Positions 52,267 through 61,083 are shown, numbered from the stretch's first letter. The stretch is 64,000 nt of DNA from Methylotenera sp. (GCA_013141075.1 JABFRQ010000003.1:186001-250000), one strand, 5' to 3'. Numbers and translations are program-made. Notes: generated from the sequence alone by a model not told the origin.

Positions 52267-52878
52267 ATGTCTATCGAAATTAAAGCAGTAAAACGTGATG
52301 TAAAAGGTACGGGTGCGAGCCGCCGTCTTCGTCACGCAGGCGTAGTGCCAGGGGTAGTGTACGGTGGTGGTAAAGAAGCGATAACGCTAGAAATTAACGC
52401 AAAAGAATTGTTCATGGAGTTCCGCCATGAAGCATTTCACGCGTCAGTGTTAAGCTTAAACTTAGACGGCAAAAAAGAAAATGTTTTGCTACGTGACTTT
52501 CAAATGCACCCAGTACGCAACACTATTCAACACATTGACTTTCAACGCGTTTCAGCTACTGAAAAAATCCACGTTAAAGTGCCTTTCCACTTTATCAATG
52601 CGGATGTTGCACCAGGCGTAAAAATCGGCGGCGGTATTGTGGCGCACATTTTGACTGAAGCTGACGTAAGCTGCCTAGCAAAAGATTTGCCAGAGTTTAT
52701 TGAAGTTGATGTTGCTAAACTTGAAATGGGTCACTCAATCCACTTATCAGAAATCAAACTGCCAAAAGGCGTTGAGTTTGTAAAACTTGCACACGGTGAC
52801 GATGCTGCAATTGCCTCAATTGCTAAAACACGTGGCGGCGTTTCTGAAGCAGCAGCTGAAGAAACTCCAGCGGCTTAA
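52267..52878 (+). CDS. rplY: 50S ribosomal protein L25 (CTC/TL5 type)
   Basis: Binds 5S rRNA. The 203 residues are the long form: L25 domain (1-92, RDVKGTGASRRLRHAGVVPGVVYGG) and C-terminal TL5 domain (VPFHFINADVAPGVKIGGG). The ribosome site is TTAGGAGC. Confidence 0.96.
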   Translation: MSIEIKAVKRDVKGTGASRRLRHAGVVPGVVYGGGKEAITLEINAKELFMEFRHEAFHASVLSLNLDGKKENVLLRDFQMHPVRNTIQHIDFQRVSATEKIHVKVPFHFINADVAPGVKIGGGIVAHILTEADVSCLAKDLPEFIEVDVAKLEMGHSIHLSEIKLPKGVEFVKLAHGDDAAIASIAKTRGGVSEAAAEETPAA

Positions 52879-52901
52879 TTTTTTTAAGCATGCACAATAA
52901 G

Positions 52902-52931
52902 CGCGCACTTTATATGAAGTGCGCGTTTTTT
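52902..52931 (+). terminator. Intrinsic terminator between rplY and pth
   Basis: CGCGCACTT and AAGTGCGCG pair around TATATG, followed by a run of T. The pth ATG is 18 bp further on. Confidence 0.88.
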
Positions 52932-52948
52932 ATTGGTACTATTGCACA

Positions 52949-53524
52949 ATGACAGGCATTAAACTTTTTGTAGGCTTAGGCAACCCTGGCGATAAATATA
53001 CCGCCACCCGCCATAATGCTGGCTTTTGGTGGGTAGATCAGCTAGTCGCTTCATCAAATAGTAAACTTGCAATGGACACCAAGTTTTTTGGGCTAGCTGG
53101 CAAATTGAGCCCAACTGCCGACACTTGGCTACTAAAACCCACAACATTTATGAATTTAAGTGGCAAAGCCGTTGCTGCACTGGCAAATTATTACAAAATT
53201 TTACCCGAGCAAATTTTAGTTGTTCACGATGAATTAGATTTACCGCCAGAAACCGTCAAGCTTAAAAAAGGCGGCGGTCATGGCGGGCATAATGGCTTAA
53301 AAGATATTACTACCGCACTTGGCACTGCCGACTTTTGGCGCTTGCGAATAGGTATTGGCCACCCAGGTGACCGCAACGAAGTCATTAACTTTGTGCTAAA
53401 AGCGCCGTTAAAAGATGAGCAAATTGCCATCAATTTAAGCATTGATGCCAGCATACAAATTGTGCCGCAGTTATTAAACGGTGATTTTGATGCGGCAATG
53501 TTAAAATTACACACCAAGAACTAA
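52949..53524 (+). CDS. pth: Peptidyl-tRNA hydrolase
   Basis: Recycles peptidyl-tRNAs released from ribosomes. The ATG at 52949 gives 191 residues starting TGIKLFVGLGNPGDKYTATRHNAGFWWVD-like with catalytic His in TRHNAG; KPTTFMNLSG and VVHDELDLP follow. An upstream in-frame start inside the terminator was rejected. Confidence 0.95.
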   Translation: MTGIKLFVGLGNPGDKYTATRHNAGFWWVDQLVASSNSKLAMDTKFFGLAGKLSPTADTWLLKPTTFMNLSGKAVAALANYYKILPEQILVVHDELDLPPETVKLKKGGGHGGHNGLKDITTALGTADFWRLRIGIGHPGDRNEVINFVLKAPLKDEQIAINLSIDASIQIVPQLLNGDFDAAMLKLHTKN

Positions 53525-53549
53525 TGTTAAAAATGAATAGAGAAAATAC

Positions 53550-54635
53550 ATGAAATGCGGAATTGTTGGCCTACCAAACGTAGGAAAATCTACCCTATTC
53601 AACGCCATTACTAACGCTGGCATTGCGGCAGAAAACTACCCATTTTGCACTATTGAGCCCAATGTCGGCATTGTAGAAGTGCCAGATACACGCATGCAAG
53701 CCTTAATTGACATTGTGAAACCGCAAAAAGTACAGCCTGCGATTGTTGAAATGGTTGATATTGCTGGCTTGGTAGCAGGCGCCTCAAAAGGTGAAGGCTT
53801 AGGCAATAAGTTTTTAGCGAATATCCGCGAAACTGACGCGATTGCTCACGTGGTGCGCTGCTTTGAAGATGCTAACGTGATTCACGTAGCCAATAAAATT
53901 GACCCAATGTCAGACATTGAAGTGATTAACACTGAGCTCGCATTGGCAGACATGGAAACCGTAGAAAAAACCATGCAGCGCGAAGGTAAAAAAGCTAAAA
54001 GTGGCGATAAAGATGCCATCGCCCTAATGGCAGTGCTAGACAAAGTGTTACCTTGCCTAAACCAAGCCAAAGCCGTGCGCACGCTGGGCTTAGATGACGA
54101 CGAATTGCAAATACTAAAACCACTTTGCTTAATTACCGTTAAGCCTGTGATGTACCTTGCGAATGTGGATGAAAAAGGCTTTGAAAATAATCCGCACTTA
54201 GATAAAGTAGTTGCGCTAGGCAAAGCTGAAAATGCGCCTGTAGTGTGCATTTGCGCCAAAATTGAAGGCGAAATTTCTGAGCTTGATGAAGAAGATAAGC
54301 TATTATTTTTAAGCGAGCTCGGCCAAGATGAACCAGGCCTAAACCGCGTAATTCGCGCGGCTTATGATTTACTTGGCCTACAAACCTACTTCACCGCTGG
54401 CGTGCAAGAAGTACGCGCTTGGACAGTTAAAAAAGGCGCAACCGCCCCACAAGCCGCAGGCGTAATCCACACAGACTTTGAACGCGGCTTTATTCGCGCA
54501 GAAGTGATTCAATACGACGAATACGTAAAAAACAAAGGCGAGCAAGGCAGTAAAGAAGCAGGCAAAATGCGCCTTGAAGGCAAAGAATACATTGTGCAAG
54601 ATGGCGATGTGATGCACTTTAGGTTTAACGTTTAG
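53550..54635 (+). CDS. ychF: Redox-regulated ribosome-binding ATPase YchF
   Basis: Obg-family P-loop protein that prefers ATP. The 361 residues show [15 protein letters not shown] at 6-20, the G3 region [21 protein letters not shown] in place of the GTP-specifying NKxD, and the C-terminal TGS domain. pth-ychF is a widely conserved pair. Confidence 0.96.
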   Translation: MKCGIVGLPNVGKSTLFNAITNAGIAAENYPFCTIEPNVGIVEVPDTRMQALIDIVKPQKVQPAIVEMVDIAGLVAGASKGEGLGNKFLANIRETDAIAHVVRCFEDANVIHVANKIDPMSDIEVINTELALADMETVEKTMQREGKKAKSGDKDAIALMAVLDKVLPCLNQAKAVRTLGLDDDELQILKPLCLITVKPVMYLANVDEKGFENNPHLDKVVALGKAENAPVVCICAKIEGEISELDEEDKLLFLSELGQDEPGLNRVIRAAYDLLGLQTYFTAGVQEVRAWTVKKGATAPQAAGVIHTDFERGFIRAEVIQYDEYVKNKGEQGSKEAGKMRLEGKEYIVQDGDVMHFRFNV

Positions 54636-54637
54636 CT

Positions 54638-54740
54638 CTTTTGCATGAAATTGGCCTTGCACGGCGTTGCGCTCACTTGTCGTACTTATCGTACTGCCTG
54701 CGTTTCGCGCGCCTTGTTCAAAGCCGATTTGATGCAAAAG
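54638..54740. repeat. 103-nt imperfect inverted repeat after ychF
   Basis: Outer arms CTTTTGCAT / ATGCAAAAG extend with mismatches to about 28 bp; the centre contains GTACTTATCGTAC. It resembles a small non-coding mobile repeat (MITE- or REP-like). No gene is supported in it. Only one copy is seen. Confidence 0.6.
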
Positions 54741-54857
54741 TAAATTAGCTAAAACCACCCTAAAAACACAAAGTATTTTTGACAATTCACGCCTAAACCA
54801 CTAGAATTGCGCCCTTGCTAAAGTTTAAGAATTTAAACCTTAGCAACCAGTTTAAAC

Positions 54858-54934
54858 GGTGATGTAGCTCAGCTGGTTAGAGCACAGGATTCATAATCCT
54901 GGGGTCGAGGGTTCAAGTCCCTCTTTCACCACCA
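54858..54934 (+). tRNA. tRNA-Met (CAU), target of the integrated element
   Basis: Cloverleaf with D-arm GCTCAGCTGGTTAGAGC, anticodon CAT in CAGGATTCATAATCCTG, T-arm GAGGGTTCAAGTCCCTC and encoded CCA. The acceptor stem has a T-T mismatch at pair 6-67. Elongator Met is favoured; Ile with lysidine is the alternative. The 3' half is duplicated at 63185-63231. Confidence 0.9.
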
Positions 54935-54935
54935 A
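54889..54935 (+). repeat. attL: 47-bp direct repeat in the tRNA-Met 3' half
   Basis: Runs from the anticodon loop (ATTCATAATCC) through the CCA end plus one base. It is identical to 63185-63231. Flanking bases differ on both sides, so the core is exactly delimited. Confidence 0.95.
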
Positions 54936-54941
54936 TAAAGA

Positions 54942-54972
54942 CGCGGCATCCCAAAGGGTGCCGCGTTTTTTA
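54942..54972 (+). terminator. Terminator after tRNA-Met, supplied by the element
   Basis: CGCGGCA-CCC and GGG-TGCCGCG pair around AAA, then TTTTTT. It lies inside the element, so insertion replaced the host terminator, which is now at 63235. Confidence 0.85.
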
Positions 54973-54989
54973 TTTTTATAAACACAAAT

Positions 54990-55018
54990 ATTTATAGCGT
55001 ATTTATAGCAAATTTATA
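54990..55018. repeat. Left subterminal repeat (TTTATAGC units), probable integrase arm sites
   Basis: A 29-bp sequence identical to 63034-63062, made of TTTATAGCG, TTTATAGCA and TTTATA units about 11 bp apart. It lies 55 bp inside attL. Confidence 0.75.
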
Positions 55019-55090
55019 TCTTCGAACCTGCCCCCAATAAAAAATCCCCGACTAAGCGGGGAATGTAATATGTAAATTTAAGAAATTAGC

Positions 55091-55993
55091 TTACTGCTCA
55101 TAAATAGACCTTACTATTATTCGCTTTGGTATAAGTTGATTTTTCTTTGCAGAGAAATCTCTTTCTAAAGTAACGTCTGCAACGATATGAGCCTTACCAT
55201 AAAGACTCGCGGGTTCTAAGGTAGGATCAAGCTCAATCCTCACTCTATCTGTAATGCCCTCTATAGAGCCTGCCCAGCCTGTTTTCTTACTATCCAAATC
55301 AGTAGCTCTTAGTTTTACTGATACACCATTTAAATCTTCAAATCTATTGTTTTTTCTAGGTATGAATTTTTTAGGTACTTGCCGAACAGTCTCTACAGGT
55401 ATACTAGCCTTCTCATCACCTTCCCCAAAAGTAACATAAGATTTATTATCATTTTTTAGTGGCTCAAAAAAGTTTAAAGTCTGTTTAGCAACTTCATTCT
55501 TATCTTGAATATGTTTCTTTACTGCGGCATTCACCTCAGCTTTTAACTCCTCACTTATGGTGTTTGGAGCGAAGTTGATAATCATAGCGTTAGGGCTATT
55601 TTCTATGTGTGACGTGGGCTGCGCTTGAGGGACAGTATTATTTTTAGTGAGGTACTCAAAACCAACCGTCAGAGCACCACCTAAAATTGCACCCAGTATT
55701 ATATTCCTCATATTAGTTTGGTGTAGCCACCTTAAAAAGTCGTCATATTTTTGTTGATCGCCGAAAATTACTTTAATTACAAACTCTTCGACTAAACTTC
55801 CAGTTTCGATTTTTTGAACGTATATTTGATGTCCAAGAATCTCAACGTTTGATATTTCACTAATTATATTGTCTGCATTTTGCAGTAATATTTCGAGAGA
55901 CTTTAGAGCGTCGATTACATCATTTAGTGGAACTGGTTCTTCTGTTTCATATTTGATTTTATACTTTAAAAGCACTTCATAGCTATTATTCAC
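55091..55993 (-). CDS. Unknown membrane-anchored protein, element cargo
   Basis: A 300-residue protein starting GTG with GGGAG 7 nt upstream. Residues 1-95 form a soluble domain (YEVLLKYKIKYETEEPVPLNDVI), residues about 97-115 a Gly/Ala-rich helix (NIILGAILGGALTVGFEYL), and the remainder (120-300) is soluble, predicted mixed alpha/beta. It is AT-rich and lies next to an XRE regulator on the same strand. I do not recognise the family; a membrane effector of phage defence is a guess from context only. Confidence 0.7.
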   Translation of the reverse strand: MNNSYEVLLKYKIKYETEEPVPLNDVIDALKSLEILLQNADNIISEISNVEILGHQIYVQKIETGSLVEEFVIKVIFGDQQKYDDFLRWLHQTNMRNIILGAILGGALTVGFEYLTKNNTVPQAQPTSHIENSPNAMIINFAPNTISEELKAEVNAAVKKHIQDKNEVAKQTLNFFEPLKNDNKSYVTFGEGDEKASIPVETVRQVPKKFIPRKNNRFEDLNGVSVKLRATDLDSKKTGWAGSIEGITDRVRIELDPTLEPASLYGKAHIVADVTLERDFSAKKNQLIPKRIIVRSIYEQ

Positions 55994-56154
55994 TCAATGC
56001 TCCCTGATTTTTTAAGGTAGACGATTATTATGCCTTATAACTGTACTAAGTAAAATCGCATACCCTTAATAATCTTATTATTGCTTTCGGATAGTAGATT
56101 AAGTCCACTGTCAGTATGATTGCAAATTAACTGTCCTAATATTGTAGTTAAAAT

Positions 56155-56415
56155 TTACTTATCCGTTTGAATATTTAAATACAGTCTTTCTGTTTCCAAT
56201 AGTAAATCAGCAGCAGACACTTTCAACGCTTTACCTAAGCCTATAAGCGTCCTTAAAGAAGGCTGCCTAATTCCTCGCTCAATGCGCGAAACAAAAGTTC
56301 TATCCACGCCAGCTAAAAAAGCCAGCTCCTCTTGAGATATGCCAAACTCGGCTCTACGCCTACGCAAAATATCGCCAAAAATTCTTTCTAATTCTAAATT
56401 GTCCGCATTTTCCAT
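56155..56415 (-). CDS. XRE-family helix-turn-helix regulator
   Basis: An 86-residue cytoplasmic DNA-binding protein; HTH_3 domain at about 14-70 with ISQEELAFLAGVDRTFVSRIERG as recognition unit region. It is divergent to the secreted-protein gene and upstream of the membrane protein gene, so it may regulate one or both. A short N-terminal acidic tail precedes the domain. Confidence 0.9.
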   Translation of the reverse strand: MENADNLELERIFGDILRRRRAEFGISQEELAFLAGVDRTFVSRIERGIRQPSLRTLIGLGKALKVSAADLLLETERLYLNIQTDK

Positions 56416-56496
56416 GCAGTCAATATCAATTTAATGTAGCATATAGTCCACGCACTATAGGCACGTCTCAATTTCAGATTCTAATCGGGATTCATT

Positions 56497-57099
56497 ATGT
56501 ATTTATCTAAATGTAAGTTTTTGGTATTAGCTTTTGCGTTATTTAATAATTACGCCTATGCAAGCTCTGTGAAATTAGATTTTAAAGGCCTTGTTCTCGG
56601 TGAACTAGCATCCACAGAACAAATTGAAAATACTTTAAACGCAGGGTGTAAATCACAAATAAATGAGAGCTGCAATGATTCAGAATTAACGATATATGAA
56701 AGCACTAAAATCAAATGTGGTGAAGGAGGCAATGGTGGAAAAGTTTGCAACGGCTTTACCACCATCGCAGGTGAACGGGCAGAAGCAAACATTGTAATCG
56801 GCTCAAGTGGAAAATTACAAAGAGTTTGGTTGAGAACTTCATCATATAGCTTTGACAGTATTTCAGATGAGCTAATCAAAAAGTTTGGGAAACCTTCGCG
56901 TGTTAAAAATTCTAATGTTCAGAATAGATTTGGTGCCACATATCCGCAGAAAGAGCTTGTATGGAAAGGTGCTAACAGTGCAACTCTAAATTTTGAGAAA
57001 TATGGTAGTAAACTAGATGAGTCATCGCTGTACTTTAGCACCAAAGAAGACTTAGAAATGTTACTAAATAAATCAAAAACGGTTAAAAACGATTTATAA
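56497..57099 (+). CDS. Exported protein, unknown function, element cargo
   Basis: A 200-residue protein with a signal peptide (about 1-22, ending AYA-SS). Four cysteines lie between about 50 and 85 (AGCKS, ESCND, IKCGE, KVCNG), then GKPSRVKNSNVQNRFGATYPQKELVW, a pattern seen in uncharacterised exported proteins. It is the only plus-strand gene of the element. Role unknown. Confidence 0.75.
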   Translation: MYLSKCKFLVLAFALFNNYAYASSVKLDFKGLVLGELASTEQIENTLNAGCKSQINESCNDSELTIYESTKIKCGEGGNGGKVCNGFTTIAGERAEANIVIGSSGKLQRVWLRTSSYSFDSISDELIKKFGKPSRVKNSNVQNRFGATYPQKELVWKGANSATLNFEKYGSKLDESSLYFSTKEDLEMLLNKSKTVKNDL

Positions 57100-57100
57100 G

Positions 57101-57274
57101 CTACTTCGCTAGAAATTCCCGTGTGTCTTGCAGTAATCTCTCTTGAGTTGCCATGGCTTTCGCTTCCCACAAGTCAATTGGCAATAGTGGCGGGAAGTTA
57201 TTGGTTTGGCGATTGATTGAGGATTGCTCAATACGCTGCAATCTACGCAAAATCGTGGATGAAACTTTGTACAA
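57101..57274 (-). CDS. Small ORF (57 aa) overlapping the 119-aa gene
   Basis: The frame opens at TTG 57274, right after an in-frame stop, and ends at TAG 57101. It codes for ILRRLQRIEQSSINRQ followed by PPLLPIDLWEAKAMATQER, amphipathic and well formed. The overlap with the upstream gene suggests coupling; it could instead be the remnant of a longer gene. It converges with the exported protein gene 1 bp away. Confidence 0.4.
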   Translation of the reverse strand: MYKVSSTILRRLQRIEQSSINRQTNNFPPLLPIDLWEAKAMATQERLLQDTREFLAK

Positions 57275-57602
57275 TTAAATCGTCCTCAAAAACTTTATTA
57301 AAGTAATCATCTATTTTTGAATTAACTATTTCAAACTCGAGCGGATGTTTTGACCGACAGGTAGGTGTCATTACTGCCCAGTTTTGGGCATGAGGTATCC
57401 TTCCTGTTATCTCGTGCCAAAAAGACTTGAAAGCCCCAAAAGTTAATATCGCGGATTTAATTGATGCATCAAGGTTGCCTTCGTCAAAAAGGAAATATCT
57501 AGTGTCATACTCCAAGATGATTGCGTGGTCTTCTTCTTTGTGGGCTTCAAGGATTAAAAACCTGTTTTCCACATCACATATAGCATTGGTTAAATGATTC
57601 AT
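57243..57602 (-). CDS. Hypothetical protein (119 aa) of the element
   Basis: An acidic protein without signal or membrane segment: VENRFLILEAHKEEDHAIIL, then FKSFWHEITGRIPHAQNWAV. Its ATG overlaps the stop of the DUF5681 gene by 4 bp, so it is expressed with it. No family is recognised. Confidence 0.65.
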   Translation of the reverse strand: MNHLTNAICDVENRFLILEAHKEEDHAIILEYDTRYFLFDEGNLDASIKSAILTFGAFKSFWHEITGRIPHAQNWAVMTPTCRSKHPLEFEIVNSKIDDYFNKVFEDDLIVQSFIHDFA

Positions 57603-58060
57603 GCTTTTCCCTCCAATAATGCTAATCGCTGCTCAAATTCTGATATTTGCTTGATGCCATAAAGCATAGAGATTGCTTCAATAATTTGCTTACCCATATC
57701 AGGCGACACTTCACCGTTTGCGATTGCTTGCAGCACAGATTCTGCTTGCTCGGTAACACCTGCTTTAGCGTCAAAGTCAAATTGCACTTTTTCACCTTGT
57801 GCTTTGAGGGCAGGTGCGACACGCGATAACACAATGCCAGCAGCTTGCACGTCACCAGCCAAAGCAGCATCAATCACCACACGCACTACAGCATTAGCAT
57901 CATCGAGTAGGGCTTGCGTAACTTTAGTTCTTGCATCGACAATCCCCTTTGGACGACCAGACTTGTTAGGGCTAGGCATTCCACGTACCCATTGCGGATT
58001 GCCTTTTTGTTTTGGAGTTGATGCATCTAGTTTTAACTCATCCATTTTTGATCTCATCAT
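57599..58060 (-). CDS. DUF5681 domain protein
   Basis: A 153-residue protein. The N-terminal part KGNPQWVRGMPSPNKSGRPKG matches the DUF5681 signature (GNP..GRPKG), followed by a helical domain (VVRVVIDAALAGDVQAAGIVL) and a C-terminal helix ending EFEQRLALLEGKA. DUF5681 proteins are common in phages and islands, often near packaging genes; a small-terminase-like role is possible but unproven. It lies 15 bp after the 232-aa gene. Confidence 0.8.
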   Translation of the reverse strand: MMRSKMDELKLDASTPKQKGNPQWVRGMPSPNKSGRPKGIVDARTKVTQALLDDANAVVRVVIDAALAGDVQAAGIVLSRVAPALKAQGEKVQFDFDAKAGVTEQAESVLQAIANGEVSPDMGKQIIEAISMLYGIKQISEFEQRLALLEGKA

Positions 58061-58075
58061 ATGTTTATCAATGCT

Positions 58076-58774
58076 CTACGCTTTTAGCGCATCTAGGGCG
58101 TGTTTATTTACTTTCTGCAATTCAAAAATACGGTTTCTAGGTACGCCAACTGCCTTTTCCATTTCAGAGAACAACAGACCACCGCGAGTTTCCAACATTT
58201 CTTTAGCCCTTCGCAACGCTGCCAAAACTTTGGCAGTCTGGGGTGAGGATTGCTCATGCAGCATACGTGTTCTTAGCTGACGCTCTTTTTCAGACATGCC
58301 TGATAGAAAAGATGGCGCACCTAAAATGGCTCTTAATGTAGCCACATCATGACTAGCAAAAGCATCATCAATGAATTTCAATCTATCTTCTACAGATAGT
58401 CCTTTAACATGCGCGCGAATTTCTGCGCTGATATTGAAGCGTTCCGCATCTGCGCTTATTGGTGAGTTAAGCTGACCATCTAGCGCATCTATGCTAGTCG
58501 TCATGCTTGCAACAACTGAGTCGAATTTCTTGCACACGCGTGTTAAGTGCTTTTCTGCTAACTCGCCAACAAGCATGTGAACATTTTCTTTCGTCCACGC
58601 CTGATTTTTAGCAGCTAAATCTTTAGCAACGTACACCTTGCTAATCGAATCATATGCTTCTGAAAATGCCTCCACCGCAGCATTCAGATAAGGTAAAACT
58701 TCTGTGTCACCGTCTGCAATTTTTTCAATATTCTTGGGATGCAAAGTTGGTGTTATGTGTGCATTTATGTCCAT
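58076..58774 (-). CDS. Hypothetical helical protein (232 aa) of the element
   Basis: Soluble, mostly alpha-helical. The C-terminal segment (LFSEMEKAVGVPRNRIFELQKVNKHALDALKA) looks like a helix-turn-helix unit, so DNA binding is possible. It begins just beside the iteron cluster, which would suit a replication accessory. No family recognised. Confidence 0.65.
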   Translation of the reverse strand: MDINAHITPTLHPKNIEKIADGDTEVLPYLNAAVEAFSEAYDSISKVYVAKDLAAKNQAWTKENVHMLVGELAEKHLTRVCKKFDSVVASMTTSIDALDGQLNSPISADAERFNISAEIRAHVKGLSVEDRLKFIDDAFASHDVATLRAILGAPSFLSGMSEKERQLRTRMLHEQSSPQTAKVLAALRRAKEMLETRGGLLFSEMEKAVGVPRNRIFELQKVNKHALDALKA

Positions 58775-58860
58775 GTGTTTCTCCTAATAGCTGATATAGG
58801 GCTTAATTTTAGGAAAGTAACAATTAAAAAGCTTGATAAAAACACACAAAATCAAAGTGA

Positions 58861-59010
58861 TATGTAAGTGGTAACTTATTATTTCAAATACTGTGGCCGT
58901 AAATACGTAAGTAAGTGAGTTGCTATATACAAATACTTACTTACGCCTAGGGCGTGTAAGTACGTAAGTAAGTGATAATGTGTTTTTAACTTACTTACGC
59001 CACTTACGTA
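58861..59010. repeat. Iteron cluster, probable replication origin of the element
   Basis: TACGTAAGTAAGTGA occurs at 58904-58918 and 58961-58975; ACTTACTTACG occurs inverted at 58935-58945 and 58989-58999; shorter variants are at 58863-58869 and 59002-59010. The direct and inverted spacing next to a primase gene fits an origin. The 239-bp gap 58775-59013 holds no gene. Confidence 0.75.
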
Positions 59011-59013
59011 ACA

Positions 59014-61041
59014 TCAAACCACACGCCACCTAAAAGCTTTATTGCTGGACGAATTTCTATACTCTTCGCGTTCAATCAAACTGCTACGCTCAGCATTCAT
59101 TAACAAACTGTTTAGTTTTTTACTCGTTAATCCTTTAGGGTAATTTACATCATCATTAAGCATATTGAATGCGCGATTTTTTGCATTAAATATTGGCGAG
59201 ATATAATCACCTCGCTTGTAGTATTCATAAATCAGACCTAACAAGCATGTGGTTAATTCTTCATCATTTGCGTTGTCAGATAAGCTATCCACAATGCAGG
59301 AGCTAATTTCATTTCCATCTTCATCTCTGCCATATACGACACCTTTCAATGCAAAATTGGCAGCCCGCCCACTTATGCCATCTTTATTCTTTGTGACCTT
59401 CCAAGCTCTGCTGCCGTCATTGTCAGATACTTCAATTGCAGTATCTAAAGCACCATTTAACCCTGACCAGCCACGCAACCCCCTAGTTTGGTCTTTACCA
59501 GTGTGGTGAACTATCAGCACACATCCACCTAATTTTTCTTGAATGGCAATAATATGGTTAATCAAATTACCCATATCCTTGCTAGAGTTTTCATCAATAC
59601 TTGGCGCACTAGCAGCCAATGTGTCAATACACAAAACCCCGTCATCCACCCCTGCATCTTTTATGAGAGTGACAATATTTTCGCAATCTGAACTTTCAAG
59701 TAAGTTGATAGGATACTCAATAAAACTAATGCCACAACTGCCGCCTTTAAAATCTCGATACGCTTTAACTCGTTGCGATGTACCAGCTTTACCTTCTAAT
59801 GTTAAATACACTACGGGACAAGGACGCACTGTGTAGCCAAACCAACTTTTGCCACTCGCTATTGCACCTAGCATATCTAAAACCAAAAATGACTTTCCTG
59901 AACCTGGTGCCCCGTAGATAGCTGCAAAACCCTCTTGAGGCAAAATGCCGTTTATTCTCCAACGCATAGGTGGTCTATTTGCAATTTCATCCTCGCTTAT
60001 TAGTCTTAATTTATCTAATGCTTTAGATGTTCTAGTGCTTGAATACGACTTCTTAAGAAAAGCGTTTGCTAGCAGATTGAACGCCATTTCTTTACCATGC
60101 TGGATTTGTTTAGCATCATTTATTAAATGTTGATTCGCTTCTTCAAGCGTTCGTTTTGCATAATCAGGGCGTGCCGCCTTATCGCGTTTGCCTAACGCTG
60201 ATAGTCTAAAAGTTTGCCAACATTGGCTTGGCGAATCACATTGCGGCAACAAAAGCTTGACCAAAGCCAAGTCTGCTTCCGACTGCGATGGATACCTTCC
60301 TTCCCAGTCTCCGTTAAATAACTTTCCAAGTTCACCCGAATCTTCAGTGGCACGTGACGCAAGTCCCCAGTTTGGTGAACTATCATTTTCCAGACTGATT
60401 TGTTCGTTATTATTTGATGGAATTTCAGCAACTAACTGATTGAGTAAAAGCTGACCTTGGGATATAGCTTTATTTTTCACCACATTTCCCGTACAAACAA
60501 TAAATCGCTTTTGTGAGTAAATCTCTACACCATCACGTTTCTTGCCTTTACCAATTTTTCCGCGTAGCCATATGTGATAGCCTTTGTCGCCTTGTGAACG
60601 TTCGGTATAACTATCAGAAGCATCAATAATCTTGTCAAATTGTTCTATGTGTTCATCTGGTGTATTATCTTTTACGTCTAAATCTATGCAGGTAAACGGG
60701 TCATCTTTAGTCAGCACATAGCCAATATGTAAACCTTTAGCTGCGGCAGCTTTGCAAACACTATCAAAGTCTGACCATGTGGCAGGGTCAGTGCTGCTTG
60801 CTGGTTTATAACTTGGTGTTAAGGGGCGTTTGTCTGCCCCTGCCACACACCACTGCTTACGCTCGCGCATTTCTGCGGGTATGTTTGCCCATAGTTGTTT
60901 GCTGTCGGCTGGGGCTTGGTTTATATACTGGTCGCCATGTTGGGGTTGGCTACTTTCAATATCACCTGTAATCGCTGGTAAATAACCCCCATTATCAAAC
61001 ATGCCACGATTAGTTTCTGTTAAATTAGTGTTGCTGCTCAT
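59014..61041 (-). CDS. Primase-polymerase / RepA-type ATPase replication protein
   Basis: A 675-residue protein. The N-terminal part (about 50-190) is primase-polymerase-like: ERKQWCVAG, the metal-binding CIDLDVKD (D120, D122), KGYHIWLRG and GVEIYSQKRFIVCTG. A linker precedes an AAA_25/RepA-type ATPase with Walker A GAPGSGKS (377-384), Walker B VLCIDTLAA (D473) and VHHTGKD. It probably primes and unwinds at the iterons nearby. AGGAG lies upstream of its ATG. Confidence 0.85.
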   Translation of the reverse strand: MSSNTNLTETNRGMFDNGGYLPAITGDIESSQPQHGDQYINQAPADSKQLWANIPAEMRERKQWCVAGADKRPLTPSYKPASSTDPATWSDFDSVCKAAAAKGLHIGYVLTKDDPFTCIDLDVKDNTPDEHIEQFDKIIDASDSYTERSQGDKGYHIWLRGKIGKGKKRDGVEIYSQKRFIVCTGNVVKNKAISQGQLLLNQLVAEIPSNNNEQISLENDSSPNWGLASRATEDSGELGKLFNGDWEGRYPSQSEADLALVKLLLPQCDSPSQCWQTFRLSALGKRDKAARPDYAKRTLEEANQHLINDAKQIQHGKEMAFNLLANAFLKKSYSSTRTSKALDKLRLISEDEIANRPPMRWRINGILPQEGFAAIYGAPGSGKSFLVLDMLGAIASGKSWFGYTVRPCPVVYLTLEGKAGTSQRVKAYRDFKGGSCGISFIEYPINLLESSDCENIVTLIKDAGVDDGVLCIDTLAASAPSIDENSSKDMGNLINHIIAIQEKLGGCVLIVHHTGKDQTRGLRGWSGLNGALDTAIEVSDNDGSRAWKVTKNKDGISGRAANFALKGVVYGRDEDGNEISSCIVDSLSDNANDEELTTCLLGLIYEYYKRGDYISPIFNAKNRAFNMLNDDVNYPKGLTSKKLNSLLMNAERSSLIEREEYRNSSSNKAFRWRVV

Positions 61042-61054
61042 TGCTTTACTCCTG

Positions 61055-61083
61055 CCCCAGTTCGCCCAAACTGGGGTTTTTCT
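61055..61083 (+). terminator. Hairpin in the primase leader; terminator on the plus strand
   Basis: CCCCAGTT (61055-61062) pairs with AACTGGGG (61069-61076), followed by TTTTTCTT on the plus strand, where no gene ends. On the minus strand it lies just before the primase Shine-Dalgarno site, without a T-run. Confidence 0.6.
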
